Under the pieces are notes generated by a model. That model saw only the letters and a list, made by a program, of their open reading frames with translations, was not told the DNA's origin and ran no database searches. Both the position numbers and the translations under genes were made by a program. A stretch of 64,000 nucleotides of DNA from Paludibacter sp. (GTDB lineage: Bacteria; Bacteroidota; Bacteroidia; Bacteroidales; Paludibacteraceae), in contig JAFLKK010000004.1 of NCBI GenBank assembly GCA_019163375.1, positions 186,001 through 250,000 of the forward strand, written 5' to 3'. This document shows positions 44,063 through 54,196 of this stretch, piece after piece; positions within the stretch are counted from its first letter, which is position 1; every line of letters starts with the position of its first letter.

Positions 44063-47000
44063 ATGAGAAAAAGAAGCATTTTACTCCTACTGGTTGCCCT
44101 TATCAGTGCTGGTTCTCTTTTTGCGCAGAACATCCGCGTACAGGGAGTGATTACCGATAAGAAAACAGGAGAAACATTAATCGGGACAACCGTTACTCAG
44201 AAAGGCACTTCGAACGGAACAATAACCAGTGTTACCGGCGAATTTACGATTTCAGTACCGCAAAATTCTGTTTTAGTGGTGTCGTACATTGGATACCTTC
44301 CTCAGGAAGTCAAAGTAGTCGACGGTTCGAAGTTAAGCATCCAATTGGATCAAGATAACAAAACATTGGATGAAGTAGTGGTAGTGGGCTACGGTACCGC
44401 CAACAAACGGGACCTTACCGGCTCCATCGTAAAAATATCATCCAAAGATTTGACAGGTAAACCCAACACCAACCCGGTAGCATCGCTTCAGGGTAAAGTT
44501 ACAGGGCTGAGCGTGGTGAACAGTGGTCAACCCGGTTCTGAACCCGATATCCGTATTCGTGGTACAGTAAGTAGAAACCAAACAAAACCGCTTTATATTG
44601 TTGATGGTATTTTCAATGACAATATCAGTTTTGTGAATCCTTCCGATATCGAATCGATGGAAGTGTTGAAAGACCCTTCTTCATTGGCGATCTTTGGTGT
44701 TAGAGGGGCAAATGGTGTTATCATTGTAAGCACCAAAAAAGGGGTGGAAGGAAAAGTAAGCGTAAGCGTGAACACATCGCTTGGAGTGAAAAATATTGTT
44801 GGCACTCCAAAAATGACCGACCGCACAGGGTTTATGACTTTGTACGACGAACAAAGAGCAAATCAGGGATCGGTAGCTTATCCTAGCTACGGTTTATTTG
44901 CAGGAAACAGCAACTGGGTGGATCTTATCTCTCAGAAAAATGCGTTGATTAACTCGAACAGTATCAGCATATCCAGTGGAACCGACAAAAATAAATTGTA
45001 TGTTGGTTTTGGTTATATGGACGAACAGGGTTTAATTAAAAATGAAACCTACAATAAGTTTACCTTTTCAGTAAACGATGAACTGAAAATCAGTAAAAGT
45101 TTGAAAATCGGTATCAACGTAAACGGTTCGAAAGCAAACATGCCACAGTTGCATGATTTTATTTCGGCCATAAACGCTACTCCTATTGTTGAACCATTCA
45201 ACACAACTAATGGTGTATACAATAAATTACCTGATGCAATTGGTGGTCCTCAAATCGGAAATCCGTTGATGTTCGTAGAAGGCAATAAGAATACTCAATT
45301 GAACAAAGAATACCGTTTTATCGCGAATGGATTTTTGGAATATACTTTCCTGAAAGATTTCACTTTCAAGGTGAATTATTATGCCGATTTAGGATTTAAC
45401 GACGGAACGACTTATACTCCAAAATACCGTGTGTACAATGCCGAATCGGATGCTGTAGTAGATTGGAATACCAAATCGATGGTTCAACAATACAAAAACA
45501 ACTATTCGAAAATTCAACAAGATTATTTATTGACCTATAAAAAACAATTTGGAGATCATGGAATAACCTTATTGGGTGGTTTTACCACTTATTTCGAAAA
45601 CTATAGCCAAACGAAAGGACAAGTTTCGCAATATGCAGGTGGTGACCCTATACCATACGATAAAAGATGGTGGTACCTGGATGTATATCCTTATGGTGAT
45701 CCTTCATCGCGTATAATACTTACAGATGCAAATAGTCCTTCAGAATGGGATCGTTCAACCGTATCTACATTATTCAGAGCTTTGTACAACTACAAAGGCA
45801 AATACAATCTGAACGCTTCTTTCCGTAGAGATGGTTCTTCTGAAATTTCGCCAAGTCACCGCTACCAAAACTTCTGGGCAGTGGGTGGAGCCTGGTATCT
45901 TACTCAGGAAGGGTTTATGCAAGACCAAAAGCTGTTTGACAACATTAAGTTGAAAGCATCGGTTGGACAATTGGGGAATCAATACACCGGAGTACATTAT
46001 CCTTATTATCCTAATTATGTAGCAGGATCATCGGCCGTATTCGGTTCCAATATTGTACCTGCTTATGAGTTGGCGTACAAAAACAATCCTAACTTAAAGT
46101 GGGAAACTGTAAATGCGTATGAAGGTGGTGTGGAAATGGATCTTCTGCATAACAGATTGCACTTTGAAGCAAATTATTACGACAAAAGAACCAAAGACCT
46201 GTTGACCATGGTAAATGATGGAGCTAATAATTTCTACATGAATGCCGGTTCTATTAAAAGTTCAGGATTAGAATTTTTGGCAACCTGGAATCAATCGGTA
46301 AATAAAGATCTGAGCTACTCCATAAGTGGTAATCTTACCACTATGAATAACAAGGTTTTGAGTGTTTGGAAAGATGGCTACAAATATTATGATGGTAACT
46401 CTGTAACTGAAGCCGGCAATCCACTTGGCTATTTTTATGGCTATCAGGTAGAAGGTGTATACCAATCGTATGCCGATAAATTGGCCAGTCCCGTAAATAC
46501 GCTGGGCGATTACGGACCGGGCGATTTGAAGTTCAAGGATATGAATGATGATAATAAAATCAATTCGGACGACCGTACTAAAATCGGCAATCCAACACCT
46601 GATTTCACCTATGGTTTCTCCGGTACGTTAAACTATAAAGGATTCGATATGGTGGTAGACTTCCAGGGAGTGTATGGAAACGAAGTATGGCGCAACTGGG
46701 GTAATGGAGCTTCTTTTGCCGTATTCAACTACCGCGATGCCCGATTGGGAAGATGGACGGGTGCCGGCACTTCGAACTGGGAACCTAAGGTAGGTAATGA
46801 TGCCATAAACAATTTGCCTTCGAGCTATATGATTGAAGATGGCAGCTATATCCGACTTCGTAATGTTCAATTAGGATATAACTTTAACCGCAAATCACTG
46901 TCGAAATTAGGTATCAGCTCATTGCGCTTTTATGTAAGTGGTCAAAATCTTGTAACATGGAAACATAACTCAGGATTTACACCTGAAGCAGGTGGTAGTG

Positions 47001-47077
47001 CAACACAATTTGGTGTTGATAATGGAGGTTATCCCGTTCCAGCAGTTACAACTGCCGGTTTAAATATTACATTTTAA
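44063..47077 (+). CDS. SusC-like TonB-dependent outer-membrane transporter
   Basis: Imports oligosaccharides through the outer membrane with energy from TonB. The signal peptide is about 1-21 (ends LFAQ). An N-terminal carboxypeptidase-regulatory-like domain (GVITDKKTGETLIGTTVTQKG) is followed by the TonB box region (LDEVVVVGYGT), a plug domain (PDIRIRGTVS, IVDGIFNDN) and a 22-strand barrel typical of the family, ending AGLNITF. The 1004-residue length is normal. The start is 29 bp after the GH144 gene, and the SusD gene follows, so these are one operon. Cargo is inferred as beta-1,2-gluco-oligosaccharides from its neighbours. Confidence 0.95.
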   Translation: MRKRSILLLLVALISAGSLFAQNIRVQGVITDKKTGETLIGTTVTQKGTSNGTITSVTGEFTISVPQNSVLVVSYIGYLPQEVKVVDGSKLSIQLDQDNKTLDEVVVVGYGTANKRDLTGSIVKISSKDLTGKPNTNPVASLQGKVTGLSVVNSGQPGSEPDIRIRGTVSRNQTKPLYIVDGIFNDNISFVNPSDIESMEVLKDPSSLAIFGVRGANGVIIVSTKKGVEGKVSVSVNTSLGVKNIVGTPKMTDRTGFMTLYDEQRANQGSVAYPSYGLFAGNSNWVDLISQKNALINSNSISISSGTDKNKLYVGFGYMDEQGLIKNETYNKFTFSVNDELKISKSLKIGINVNGSKANMPQLHDFISAINATPIVEPFNTTNGVYNKLPDAIGGPQIGNPLMFVEGNKNTQLNKEYRFIANGFLEYTFLKDFTFKVNYYADLGFNDGTTYTPKYRVYNAESDAVVDWNTKSMVQQYKNNYSKIQQDYLLTYKKQFGDHGITLLGGFTTYFENYSQTKGQVSQYAGGDPIPYDKRWWYLDVYPYGDPSSRIILTDANSPSEWDRSTVSTLFRALYNYKGKYNLNASFRRDGSSEISPSHRYQNFWAVGGAWYLTQEGFMQDQKLFDNIKLKASVGQLGNQYTGVHYPYYPNYVAGSSAVFGSNIVPAYELAYKNNPNLKWETVNAYEGGVEMDLLHNRLHFEANYYDKRTKDLLTMVNDGANNFYMNAGSIKSSGLEFLATWNQSVNKDLSYSISGNLTTMNNKVLSVWKDGYKYYDGNSVTEAGNPLGYFYGYQVEGVYQSYADKLASPVNTLGDYGPGDLKFKDMNDDNKINSDDRTKIGNPTPDFTYGFSGTLNYKGFDMVVDFQGVYGNEVWRNWGNGASFAVFNYRDARLGRWTGAGTSNWEPKVGNDAINNLPSSYMIEDGSYIRLRNVQLGYNFNRKSLSKLGISSLRFYVSGQNLVTWKHNSGFTPEAGGSATQFGVDNGGYPVPAVTTAGLNITF

Positions 47078-47101
47078 TTGAATCTAATACATATTATTGT
47101 C

Positions 47102-48586
47102 ATGAAAAAAAATATATTATTCATATTCATTTTACCCCTGATTTTAATGGCGGTAAGTTGCACTGATTTTCTGGATCGTAAACCTTTGGGTACAGCCACA
47201 GAAGGAGATATAACCGTTGGTGGTGTCGAGGGTAAGGTTTTTGGACTCTATGGTACGCTTCGCGACGACGGAGTGACCGGATTGCCAATGGTATTTATGC
47301 ACGTAATGCGAAGCGATGATGCCATAAAAGGAAGTACTGTTACCGATGGTGCAGCCTACGAGCAAATGGCTGATTTTTTCAAGTATGATAAATCGGATGG
47401 TTGGTTGTTACTCGACTACTGGAATGCACATTACAAAATGATTTATGCCTGTAATGACATCCTGCACGATATTGACTCACTAAAGTTAACTACCGATGGA
47501 GATGTAATTAATCAGGCCGAAGTCAAATTCTTCAGAGCGTATGCTTATTTCGATTTAGTAAGAACATTTGGACAAGTACCTAAAATTGATTTTAAAATCT
47601 ACAATGTAGGTGATGCCAATATCGAAAAATCGAGTACTGCAGCTATCTATGCATTGATTGATGAAGATTTGACCTATGCTTCTGCTAATTTGCCTGTAAC
47701 ATGGATTAGTTCCTTTACCGGCCGTGTAACAAAAGGTACTGCCAACACTTTGTGGGCAAAGGCTAAATTATATCGTCAGGACTGGGCAGGCGCTCTGGCT
47801 AAATGCGAAGAAGTAAAAGGATCGGGGCAATATAATTTATTGGCATCGTACGACAACTTCTTTAAAGAAGATGGTGAAAATTCAAGCGAATCGATCTTAG
47901 AAGTTCAAATGTACGTCAATGCAAATGGAACAGTAAGCTACAACAATAACTGTAACGGTGCACAAGGTGTGCGCGGAAGCGGCGATTGGGATTTAGGTTG
48001 GGGTTGGAATGTTCCAAGTCAGGCATTGGTAGATTCGTACGAAGCCGGTGACCCACGTAAAACAAGCACCATTCTTAGCTCTGGAGGTCCTGATGGTTAC
48101 GGTCTCACTGTACCAGCTGCATTGGGATCTATTCAACCTTACTGGAACAGAAAAGTCTATTCCAATCCGGTTAGAAGATCAGCTACAGGAATTAAATATG
48201 CCAACTGGTTGAACATTCGTTTGCTACGCTATGCCGATGTACTTCTGATGGCTGCCGAAGCTGCCAACGAAGTTGGTGGTGCAGCCAATACCACCAAAGC
48301 ATTGGGTTATTTGGAAATGGTAAGAGGTCGCGCCAGAGGAACAGCAAGTGTTTTGCCTCAGGTAACCACCACCGTTCAAGCCGATTTACGCACCGCAATT
48401 AAAAAAGAAAGAAGAGCTGAATTCGGTATGGAATACGAACGTTTCTTTGATCTGGTACGCTGGGGAGATGCAGTGAATGTACTTGGTGCAGCCGGATATA
48501 CCGACAAATGCAAATACTATCCGATCCCTCAAAGTATCATCGACAAAGCTCAGGGTAAACTGACTCAAAATGCCGACTGGAAATAA
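47102..48586 (+). CDS. SusD-like outer-membrane glycan-binding lipoprotein
   Basis: Surface lipoprotein that pairs with the SusC transporter to capture glycan. ATG 47102 gives a lipoprotein signal ending LMAVSC, with the lipidated Cys at residue 20; a TTG at 47078 in the same frame is less likely. RagB/SusD features: CTDFLDRKPLG near the N-terminus, TPR-like helices, AKFFRAYAYFDLVRTFG-type helix (here VKFFRAYAYFDLVRTFG), NIRLLRYADVLLMAAEA and the C-terminal KKERRAEFGMEYERFFDLVRWGDA block. 494 residues is normal. It is directly downstream of SusC. Confidence 0.95.
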   Translation: MKKNILFIFILPLILMAVSCTDFLDRKPLGTATEGDITVGGVEGKVFGLYGTLRDDGVTGLPMVFMHVMRSDDAIKGSTVTDGAAYEQMADFFKYDKSDGWLLLDYWNAHYKMIYACNDILHDIDSLKLTTDGDVINQAEVKFFRAYAYFDLVRTFGQVPKIDFKIYNVGDANIEKSSTAAIYALIDEDLTYASANLPVTWISSFTGRVTKGTANTLWAKAKLYRQDWAGALAKCEEVKGSGQYNLLASYDNFFKEDGENSSESILEVQMYVNANGTVSYNNNCNGAQGVRGSGDWDLGWGWNVPSQALVDSYEAGDPRKTSTILSSGGPDGYGLTVPAALGSIQPYWNRKVYSNPVRRSATGIKYANWLNIRLLRYADVLLMAAEAANEVGGAANTTKALGYLEMVRGRARGTASVLPQVTTTVQADLRTAIKKERRAEFGMEYERFFDLVRWGDAVNVLGAAGYTDKCKYYPIPQSIIDKAQGKLTQNADWK

Positions 48587-48612
48587 TTGCTAACAAATAA
48601 AAATATACAAAT

Positions 48613-49488
48613 ATGAAAAAGATATTTATAAAGATAATGGCTATATCTGTTGCACTTATTTTGTTCAACAGTTGTCAAGATATGAATCATCCGGCTTATA
48701 GCGATTATAAAAAGGATTCGAACCCGGTGGGTGGTCCTTTGAAATTCTATGTAGCCTTTGATGGTACCACCGATAATCCGTTGATGAATGCAGTAGATAG
48801 TATTCGCGCCAACTTTGCAACTGCGAATGCTGCTACGGCAATCGATGGGATTAGTGGAAAAGGGATACAAGGCGCCGTTGGCAAATTTGTAACCTATGCC
48901 AAACCGAATGATTTTGCAGGCACTATGGGTAGTTTTACCGTATCATTCTGGGAAAAACACGATGGACAGACCAAAAACAACGCACTTACTAACGGTCCTG
49001 AATATCCGTTCAGTTTCGTGGCAGTTGCCGATTATCACTGGTCAAGTAGCAATTTCATGCTTATGCTCGAAGGTTCGAATACAGCTTGTGCAGTGAAAAT
49101 GGTAGTGGCCGATGGACTTAGTGCCGATGGCAAAGCGAGTGCAGCCGACACCTGGTTGACATGGGAAGGAGCCGGAGCTGTTGCGGGGTTGCTGGACAAT
49201 CAATGGCACCACTGCGCATTTGTGTACGACCAAAGTACCTCTACACTTACTTTCTACAAGGATGGCGTATCTCTCGGAACAAGAACATGGGGAACTCACG
49301 GAGCCATTAAACTGGTTGATGCGAAAATAGCTTCGGTGAGAATCGGTTGTGGACCACAAGGAGCTGCAAGTGATGTTTCCGACAATTGGTTAGCTTCTAC
49401 CTGGAAAGGTGGTTTGGATCAGTTCAGGTTCTACGGGACAGCTTTAACCGCGGCCGAAGTAAGTGCATTGTTCACAAACAAATTGTAA
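48613..49488 (+). CDS. LamG-domain lipoprotein, likely surface glycan-binding protein
   Basis: 291 residues. A lipoprotein signal ends LFNSC (Cys at residue 21), and a concanavalin-like LamG/laminin-G domain spans about 45-288 (SFTVSFWEKHDG, WHHCAFVYDQSTSTLTFYKDGVSLG, LDQFRFYGTALTAAEV). It occupies the SusE/SusF-like position, 27 bp after SusD, so it is likely to bind glycan at the cell surface. No catalytic residues are expected. Ligand inferred from the locus. Confidence 0.85.
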   Translation: MKKIFIKIMAISVALILFNSCQDMNHPAYSDYKKDSNPVGGPLKFYVAFDGTTDNPLMNAVDSIRANFATANAATAIDGISGKGIQGAVGKFVTYAKPNDFAGTMGSFTVSFWEKHDGQTKNNALTNGPEYPFSFVAVADYHWSSSNFMLMLEGSNTACAVKMVVADGLSADGKASAADTWLTWEGAGAVAGLLDNQWHHCAFVYDQSTSTLTFYKDGVSLGTRTWGTHGAIKLVDAKIASVRIGCGPQGAASDVSDNWLASTWKGGLDQFRFYGTALTAAEVSALFTNKL

Positions 49489-49593
49489 TCCATCTATTAC
49501 ATAAACTTCAAACAAAGGGAGAGCATTCCTCTTCCTTTGTTTATTTTCGAACATCATCGATCCTACTGATTTTTTATTTTTATATCAAAAACT

Positions 49594-51672
49594 ATGAAAG
49601 CCTTTTTTACAAGTATTTTGCTTTGTTTGTCGCTCACCATCTTTGCTCAGTCAAAAATAGTGAAGGGGCAAATAACCGAATACAATATTTCCACAGAAAA
49701 AACATATCAAATTACCGGAACGGTCTCGGATGAACAGGGGCAGCCCCTCAGTCTGGTGAGAGTAATGATAAAAGATGGCGTTGGATCCGCAACTACCAAC
49801 ACGAAGGGGGAATACTCTATCACTGTTGGCTCGAACGATAAGGCACTGGTATTTTATTATCCCGGTATGAAAATTACCGAATTAGCTTTTACACTGAAGA
49901 ACCTGACCGTAAATTGTAGGTTGACAAAAGATCTTGTCGATCATTCACTTATAAAACATACATCGCAGAAAACAAAATGGTTTGACCCCAAAAACGACCA
50001 ACAAAAAAGCTACTGCAACCCATTAAATATCGACTACAACTTTGAACCGTATAATAAGGAAAATAAAATTTCTTGCCGATCAACAGCCGATCCGCTGATT
50101 GTGCCTTACAAAGGGGAATATTATCTTTTTTGTACCAATCAGAATGGATTTTATGTATCGAAAGATTTATCGAAATGGAAATTCGTTTTCAGTGGTTTTC
50201 AGCGGAAACCTACCGACGATGATCAATGTGCTCCGGCCGTTGAAGTGATAGGTGATACCATCGTAATGCTGGGCTCCACTTACAAAGATTTACCGGTTTG
50301 GTACAGTACGAACCCCAAGGAAGGTCGTTGGAAACGACTTGCCGAAACAGCTATCCTACCGCATTGGGATCCGGATTTATTTTTGAATGATGATGGACGG
50401 CTGTATCTCTATTACGGCTCGAGCAATGAATTTCCGATTAAAGTAGCAGAATATGATCGATCTACTTTTCGTCCGAAAAGTGTTGTGCATGATTTGTTCG
50501 GACTAAAACCCGAAGTGCATGGCTGGGAACGATTTGGGATGAATAACGACGATTCCGTTTCGCTGAAACCATTTATAGAAGGTGCGTACATGACAAAGCA
50601 TGATAACAAATATTACCTTCAATACGGTGCTCCGGGTACAGAATTCAAGGTGTATGCCGATGGTGTTTACGTTGCAGATCAGCCTTTCGGTCCATTTGTT
50701 TATCAACAACACAATCCGTTTTCGTATAAACCGGGCGGATTTGTTTTGGGAGCCGGACACGGCGGAACGTTTAAAGATAATTACAGCAATTACTGGCACG
50801 TAGCCACTTGCATGTTGTCGTTACGCGAAACTTTCGAGAGAAGAATCGGACTTTATCCTGCCGGATTCGACATGGATGGCGTGATGTTTGCTAATACTGC
50901 TTTTGGCGATTATCCGACCAGCATTCCTCAAGCTACCGAAAATCATCAGAAAGGAAATTTCACCGGTTGGATGTTACTGTCGCTCAACAAGAAAACCAGT
51001 GCATCGTCTTCCGACAGTATTTATACCCCCGAAAATGCTTCCGACGAAAATATGCGGACCTATTGGGCTGCAAAATCGGGACAAGCAGGCGAATGGTTTG
51101 AAATGGATTTAGGAGTTGTAGATCAGGTGAACGCTATTCAGGTAAATTACTATGAGCACAAAGCCAACCAATTTGGGAAGGCAATGGATGTGTATCATCA
51201 GTATAAAATTTATGGATCGACCGACGGAACCAACTGGGAACTGATAGTTGATAAAAGCGATAATGACCAAGACGTACCACACGATTATGTAGAACTACTT
51301 CAGCCTGCAAATGTGCGGTATTTGAAAATTGAGAACATACACACAGCCAGTGGCAACTTTGCACTTATGGATCTTCGTGTTTTTGGAAAGGCTGCGGGAG
51401 TAATTCCCGAAACCGTTCAAAAGCTCACTGTTAACCGCGACAAAAAAGACAGTCGCAACGCCATAATATCATGGAAAGCACAACCGAATGTCTACGGATA
51501 CAATGTCTATTTTGGGACTGCCGCCGACAAACAGTACAACTGCATTACAGTATACAACAATAATTCATACAATTTCAGAGGATTAGATAAAGGGACAGCT
51601 TATTATTTCTCTATCGAAGCATTGAGCGAAACAGGAGTTTCCCAAAAATCAAAAACAGTTTTTGTAAAATAA
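49594..51672 (+). CDS. GH43-like five-bladed propeller enzyme with regulatory-like N-terminus and F5/8C domain
   Basis: A 692-residue exported protein (signal about 1-19, ends IFAQ) with an unusual order. A carboxypeptidase-regulatory-like beta domain (about 40-115: TGTVSDEQGQPLSLVRVMIKD) is normally found in front of TonB-dependent receptors. A GH43-type propeller follows with Asp166 (STADPLIV), Asp259/Asp261 (WDPDLF) and Glu329 (FIEGAYM) in the order of the family's catalytic triad. An F5/8 type C (discoidin) domain (about 465-605) and a fibronectin type III domain (about 610-690) close it. Family GH43 usually acts on arabinose or xylose linkages; here the substrate is unclear. Confidence 0.8.
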   Translation: MKAFFTSILLCLSLTIFAQSKIVKGQITEYNISTEKTYQITGTVSDEQGQPLSLVRVMIKDGVGSATTNTKGEYSITVGSNDKALVFYYPGMKITELAFTLKNLTVNCRLTKDLVDHSLIKHTSQKTKWFDPKNDQQKSYCNPLNIDYNFEPYNKENKISCRSTADPLIVPYKGEYYLFCTNQNGFYVSKDLSKWKFVFSGFQRKPTDDDQCAPAVEVIGDTIVMLGSTYKDLPVWYSTNPKEGRWKRLAETAILPHWDPDLFLNDDGRLYLYYGSSNEFPIKVAEYDRSTFRPKSVVHDLFGLKPEVHGWERFGMNNDDSVSLKPFIEGAYMTKHDNKYYLQYGAPGTEFKVYADGVYVADQPFGPFVYQQHNPFSYKPGGFVLGAGHGGTFKDNYSNYWHVATCMLSLRETFERRIGLYPAGFDMDGVMFANTAFGDYPTSIPQATENHQKGNFTGWMLLSLNKKTSASSSDSIYTPENASDENMRTYWAAKSGQAGEWFEMDLGVVDQVNAIQVNYYEHKANQFGKAMDVYHQYKIYGSTDGTNWELIVDKSDNDQDVPHDYVELLQPANVRYLKIENIHTASGNFALMDLRVFGKAAGVIPETVQKLTVNRDKKDSRNAIISWKAQPNVYGYNVYFGTAADKQYNCITVYNNNSYNFRGLDKGTAYYFSIEALSETGVSQKSKTVFVK

Positions 51673-51782
51673 AAAAATAGAAATCTTTAAGGTAGAAAAA
51701 TCAATTCATCACTTGCTCCTATCAGTTAGGCAACGAAGTGTTTTTCAGAAATTAAATTTAGTTACATTTAAAACATAGCCCC

Positions 51783-54146
51783 GTGAAAACAAAAATATTT
51801 TTAGTAGCCATTTGTTGCTTATTACTTACCAATACTGAGGCACAAAAAAGCAATAAAAAAGCGAAATTAAAAGCCATAGTCGAAGAAATAAAACCCGCTT
51901 TGCCGGCAAGCAAGGCGCTTTATTTCAAAGTCGACCCCAAAATGGATCAGTTCATCAGCGACTTAATGTCTAAAATGACCATCGATGAAAAAATCGGTCA
52001 GCTCAACCTGCCGTCGTCGGGCGATTTCGTTACCGGCGAAGCGAAAAGTTCCGATATCGGCAAAAAGATTGAAGAAGGAAAAGTGGGCGGATTGTTCAAT
52101 ATCAAGGGAGTTGAAAAAATTCGTGATGTACAGAAAGTAGCTGTCGAAAAAAGCCGTTTAAAAATACCCATGATTTTTGGAATGGATGTGATTCACGGTT
52201 ATGAAACCAATTTCCCCATTCCGCTGGGATTGGCCTCGTCGTGGGATATGTCTCTGATAGAACAATCGGCACGAATAGCCGCACAAGAAGCCACAGCCGA
52301 TGGTATCTGCTGGACGTTTTCGCCCATGGTGGACGTTTCACGCGATCCACGTTGGGGACGGGTAGCCGAAGGTTCGGGAGAAGATGTATACCTGGGATCG
52401 CAAATAGCCAAAGCTATGGTGCAAGGCTATCAGGGCAATAGCTTGTCGGACAAAAACACGATGATGTCCTGCGTAAAACATTATGCATTGTATGGAGCAT
52501 CCGAAGCCGGACGCGATTACAACACTGTTGACATGAGTAAACTGCGGATGTACAACGACTATCTACCTACCTATAAAGCAGCTGTTGATGCCGGTGCCGG
52601 AAGTGTGATGGCTTCTTTCAACGAAGTGGATGGAATACCTGCTACTGCCAATCGATGGTTACAAACCGATGTTCTTAGGAATCAATGGGGATTTGGGGGA
52701 TTTGTGGTGACCGATTTTACGGGCATTAATGAGATGGTGAAACATGGAATTGGCGACCTGCAACATGTATCGGCTTTGGCTTTACATGCCGGAATAGATA
52801 TGGATATGGTGGGCGAAGGATTTCTTACTACCCTGAAAAAATCATTAGACGAAGGAAAGGTTACGCAAGCCGAAATAGACCTAGCCGTTCGCCGTATTCT
52901 GGAAGCTAAATACCGGTTGGGATTATTCGAAGACCCATATAAATATTGTGATGTGAGTCGTGCCAAAACGGAAATCTACAATCAGCAAAACAGAGCCATT
53001 GCCCGTTCCATTTCAAGTCAGTCGATGGTATTGATGAAAAATGCCAATGATGTGTTGCCACTTAAAAAAACAGGTACAATAGCAGTAATTGGTCCGTTGG
53101 GCAGCAATCCCGAAAACATGCCGGGCACCTGGAGCGTTGCTGCCAAGCATTCGCAAGCCATTAGTTTATTGAACGGACTAAAAGAAACCGTGGGCGACAA
53201 AGTAAAATTTGTGTATGCAAAAGGGAGTAACTTCGAATACAGTGCAGAACAGGAAGCACGTTCGGCTATGTTTGGTAAAAACAGCTATCGCGACGACAGA
53301 CCGGTAGATCAGATTTTAAAAGAAGCCATTGAAGTCGCTAAGAAAGCAGATGTGATTATTGCTGCCCTGGGCGAAGCCTCCGAAATGAGTGGTGAGTGCA
53401 GCTCCAGATCAGACATCAGCATCCCTCAGGCACAAAAAGATTTATTGGTAGAACTGAAAAAACTTGGAAAACCCATCGTATTGGTTCTATTTACCGGACG
53501 ACCATTAGTTTTGAATCAGGAAAAAGAAATAGCCGATGCCATTCTGAATGTGTGGTTTCCGGGTAGCGAAGCAGGTTATGCCATTTCGGATATATTGTTC
53601 GGGAAAGTCAATCCTTCGGGTAAATTGCCCATGTCGTTTCCGCGCAGCGTAGGGCAGATTCCATTGTACTACAACTACAAATCGACCGGACGACCTGAAA
53701 ACGAAGAAGATAAATTTGAGAAATTCAGATCGGTCTATTTGGATGTTCCCAATTCACCCCTTTATCCTTTTGGATACGGTTTAAGCTATACAAGCTTTAA
53801 TTACAGCGATGTAAGTTTGAGTTCGTCTAAATTACAAGGCAACGAAACACTTAAAGCCAGCGTGACCCTTACCAATACCGGAAAATATGACGGAGCCGAA
53901 ATCGTTCAGTTGTACATTCGCGATTTGGTTGGCAGCATAACCCGTCCGATAAAAGAACTGAAAGGTTTTCAAAAAGTGATGTTGAAAGTTGGAGAGAGCA
54001 AAACAGTTACATTCGACATTACAACTGAAGATTTGAAATTCTATAACAATGAACTGAAGTCCGACTGGGAAAGTGGTGACTTTGAAATTAAAATCGGAGG
54101 AAATTCGAAGGACTTAAAAACAACGACTATCAACTGGACTAAATAA
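51783..54146 (+). CDS. Exported GH3 beta-glucosidase
   Basis: Likely degrades sophoro-oligosaccharides released by the GH144 enzymes to glucose. GTG start at 51783 gives the signal peptide (about 1-20, ends TEAQ). The 787-residue protein has the GH3 two-domain catalytic core and a C-terminal fibronectin-like domain: KIPMIFGMDVIHGYET, SPMVDVSRDPRWGR, VVTDF with the nucleophile Asp311, and SEMSGECSSRSD with Glu538 as a plausible acid/base. The periplasmic location agrees with the SusC/D import step. A GTG start is unusual for the locus, but no nearby ATG fits. Confidence 0.93.
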   Translation: MKTKIFLVAICCLLLTNTEAQKSNKKAKLKAIVEEIKPALPASKALYFKVDPKMDQFISDLMSKMTIDEKIGQLNLPSSGDFVTGEAKSSDIGKKIEEGKVGGLFNIKGVEKIRDVQKVAVEKSRLKIPMIFGMDVIHGYETNFPIPLGLASSWDMSLIEQSARIAAQEATADGICWTFSPMVDVSRDPRWGRVAEGSGEDVYLGSQIAKAMVQGYQGNSLSDKNTMMSCVKHYALYGASEAGRDYNTVDMSKLRMYNDYLPTYKAAVDAGAGSVMASFNEVDGIPATANRWLQTDVLRNQWGFGGFVVTDFTGINEMVKHGIGDLQHVSALALHAGIDMDMVGEGFLTTLKKSLDEGKVTQAEIDLAVRRILEAKYRLGLFEDPYKYCDVSRAKTEIYNQQNRAIARSISSQSMVLMKNANDVLPLKKTGTIAVIGPLGSNPENMPGTWSVAAKHSQAISLLNGLKETVGDKVKFVYAKGSNFEYSAEQEARSAMFGKNSYRDDRPVDQILKEAIEVAKKADVIIAALGEASEMSGECSSRSDISIPQAQKDLLVELKKLGKPIVLVLFTGRPLVLNQEKEIADAILNVWFPGSEAGYAISDILFGKVNPSGKLPMSFPRSVGQIPLYYNYKSTGRPENEEDKFEKFRSVYLDVPNSPLYPFGYGLSYTSFNYSDVSLSSSKLQGNETLKASVTLTNTGKYDGAEIVQLYIRDLVGSITRPIKELKGFQKVMLKVGESKTVTFDITTEDLKFYNNELKSDWESGDFEIKIGGNSKDLKTTTINWTK

Positions 54147-54150
54147 TCAG

Positions 54151-54187
54151 TAATTTATGGCATCCCGATTTGGGGTGCCATAAATTA
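54151..54187 (+). promoter_or_regulatory. Hairpin between GH3 and the second GH144 gene
   Basis: A 16-bp near-perfect stem (54151-54166 with 54172-54187) ends 9 bp before the ATG at 54197. No T run follows. It could process the mRNA or limit translation of the downstream gene. Confidence 0.65.
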
Positions 54188-54196
54188 GCTACTATC

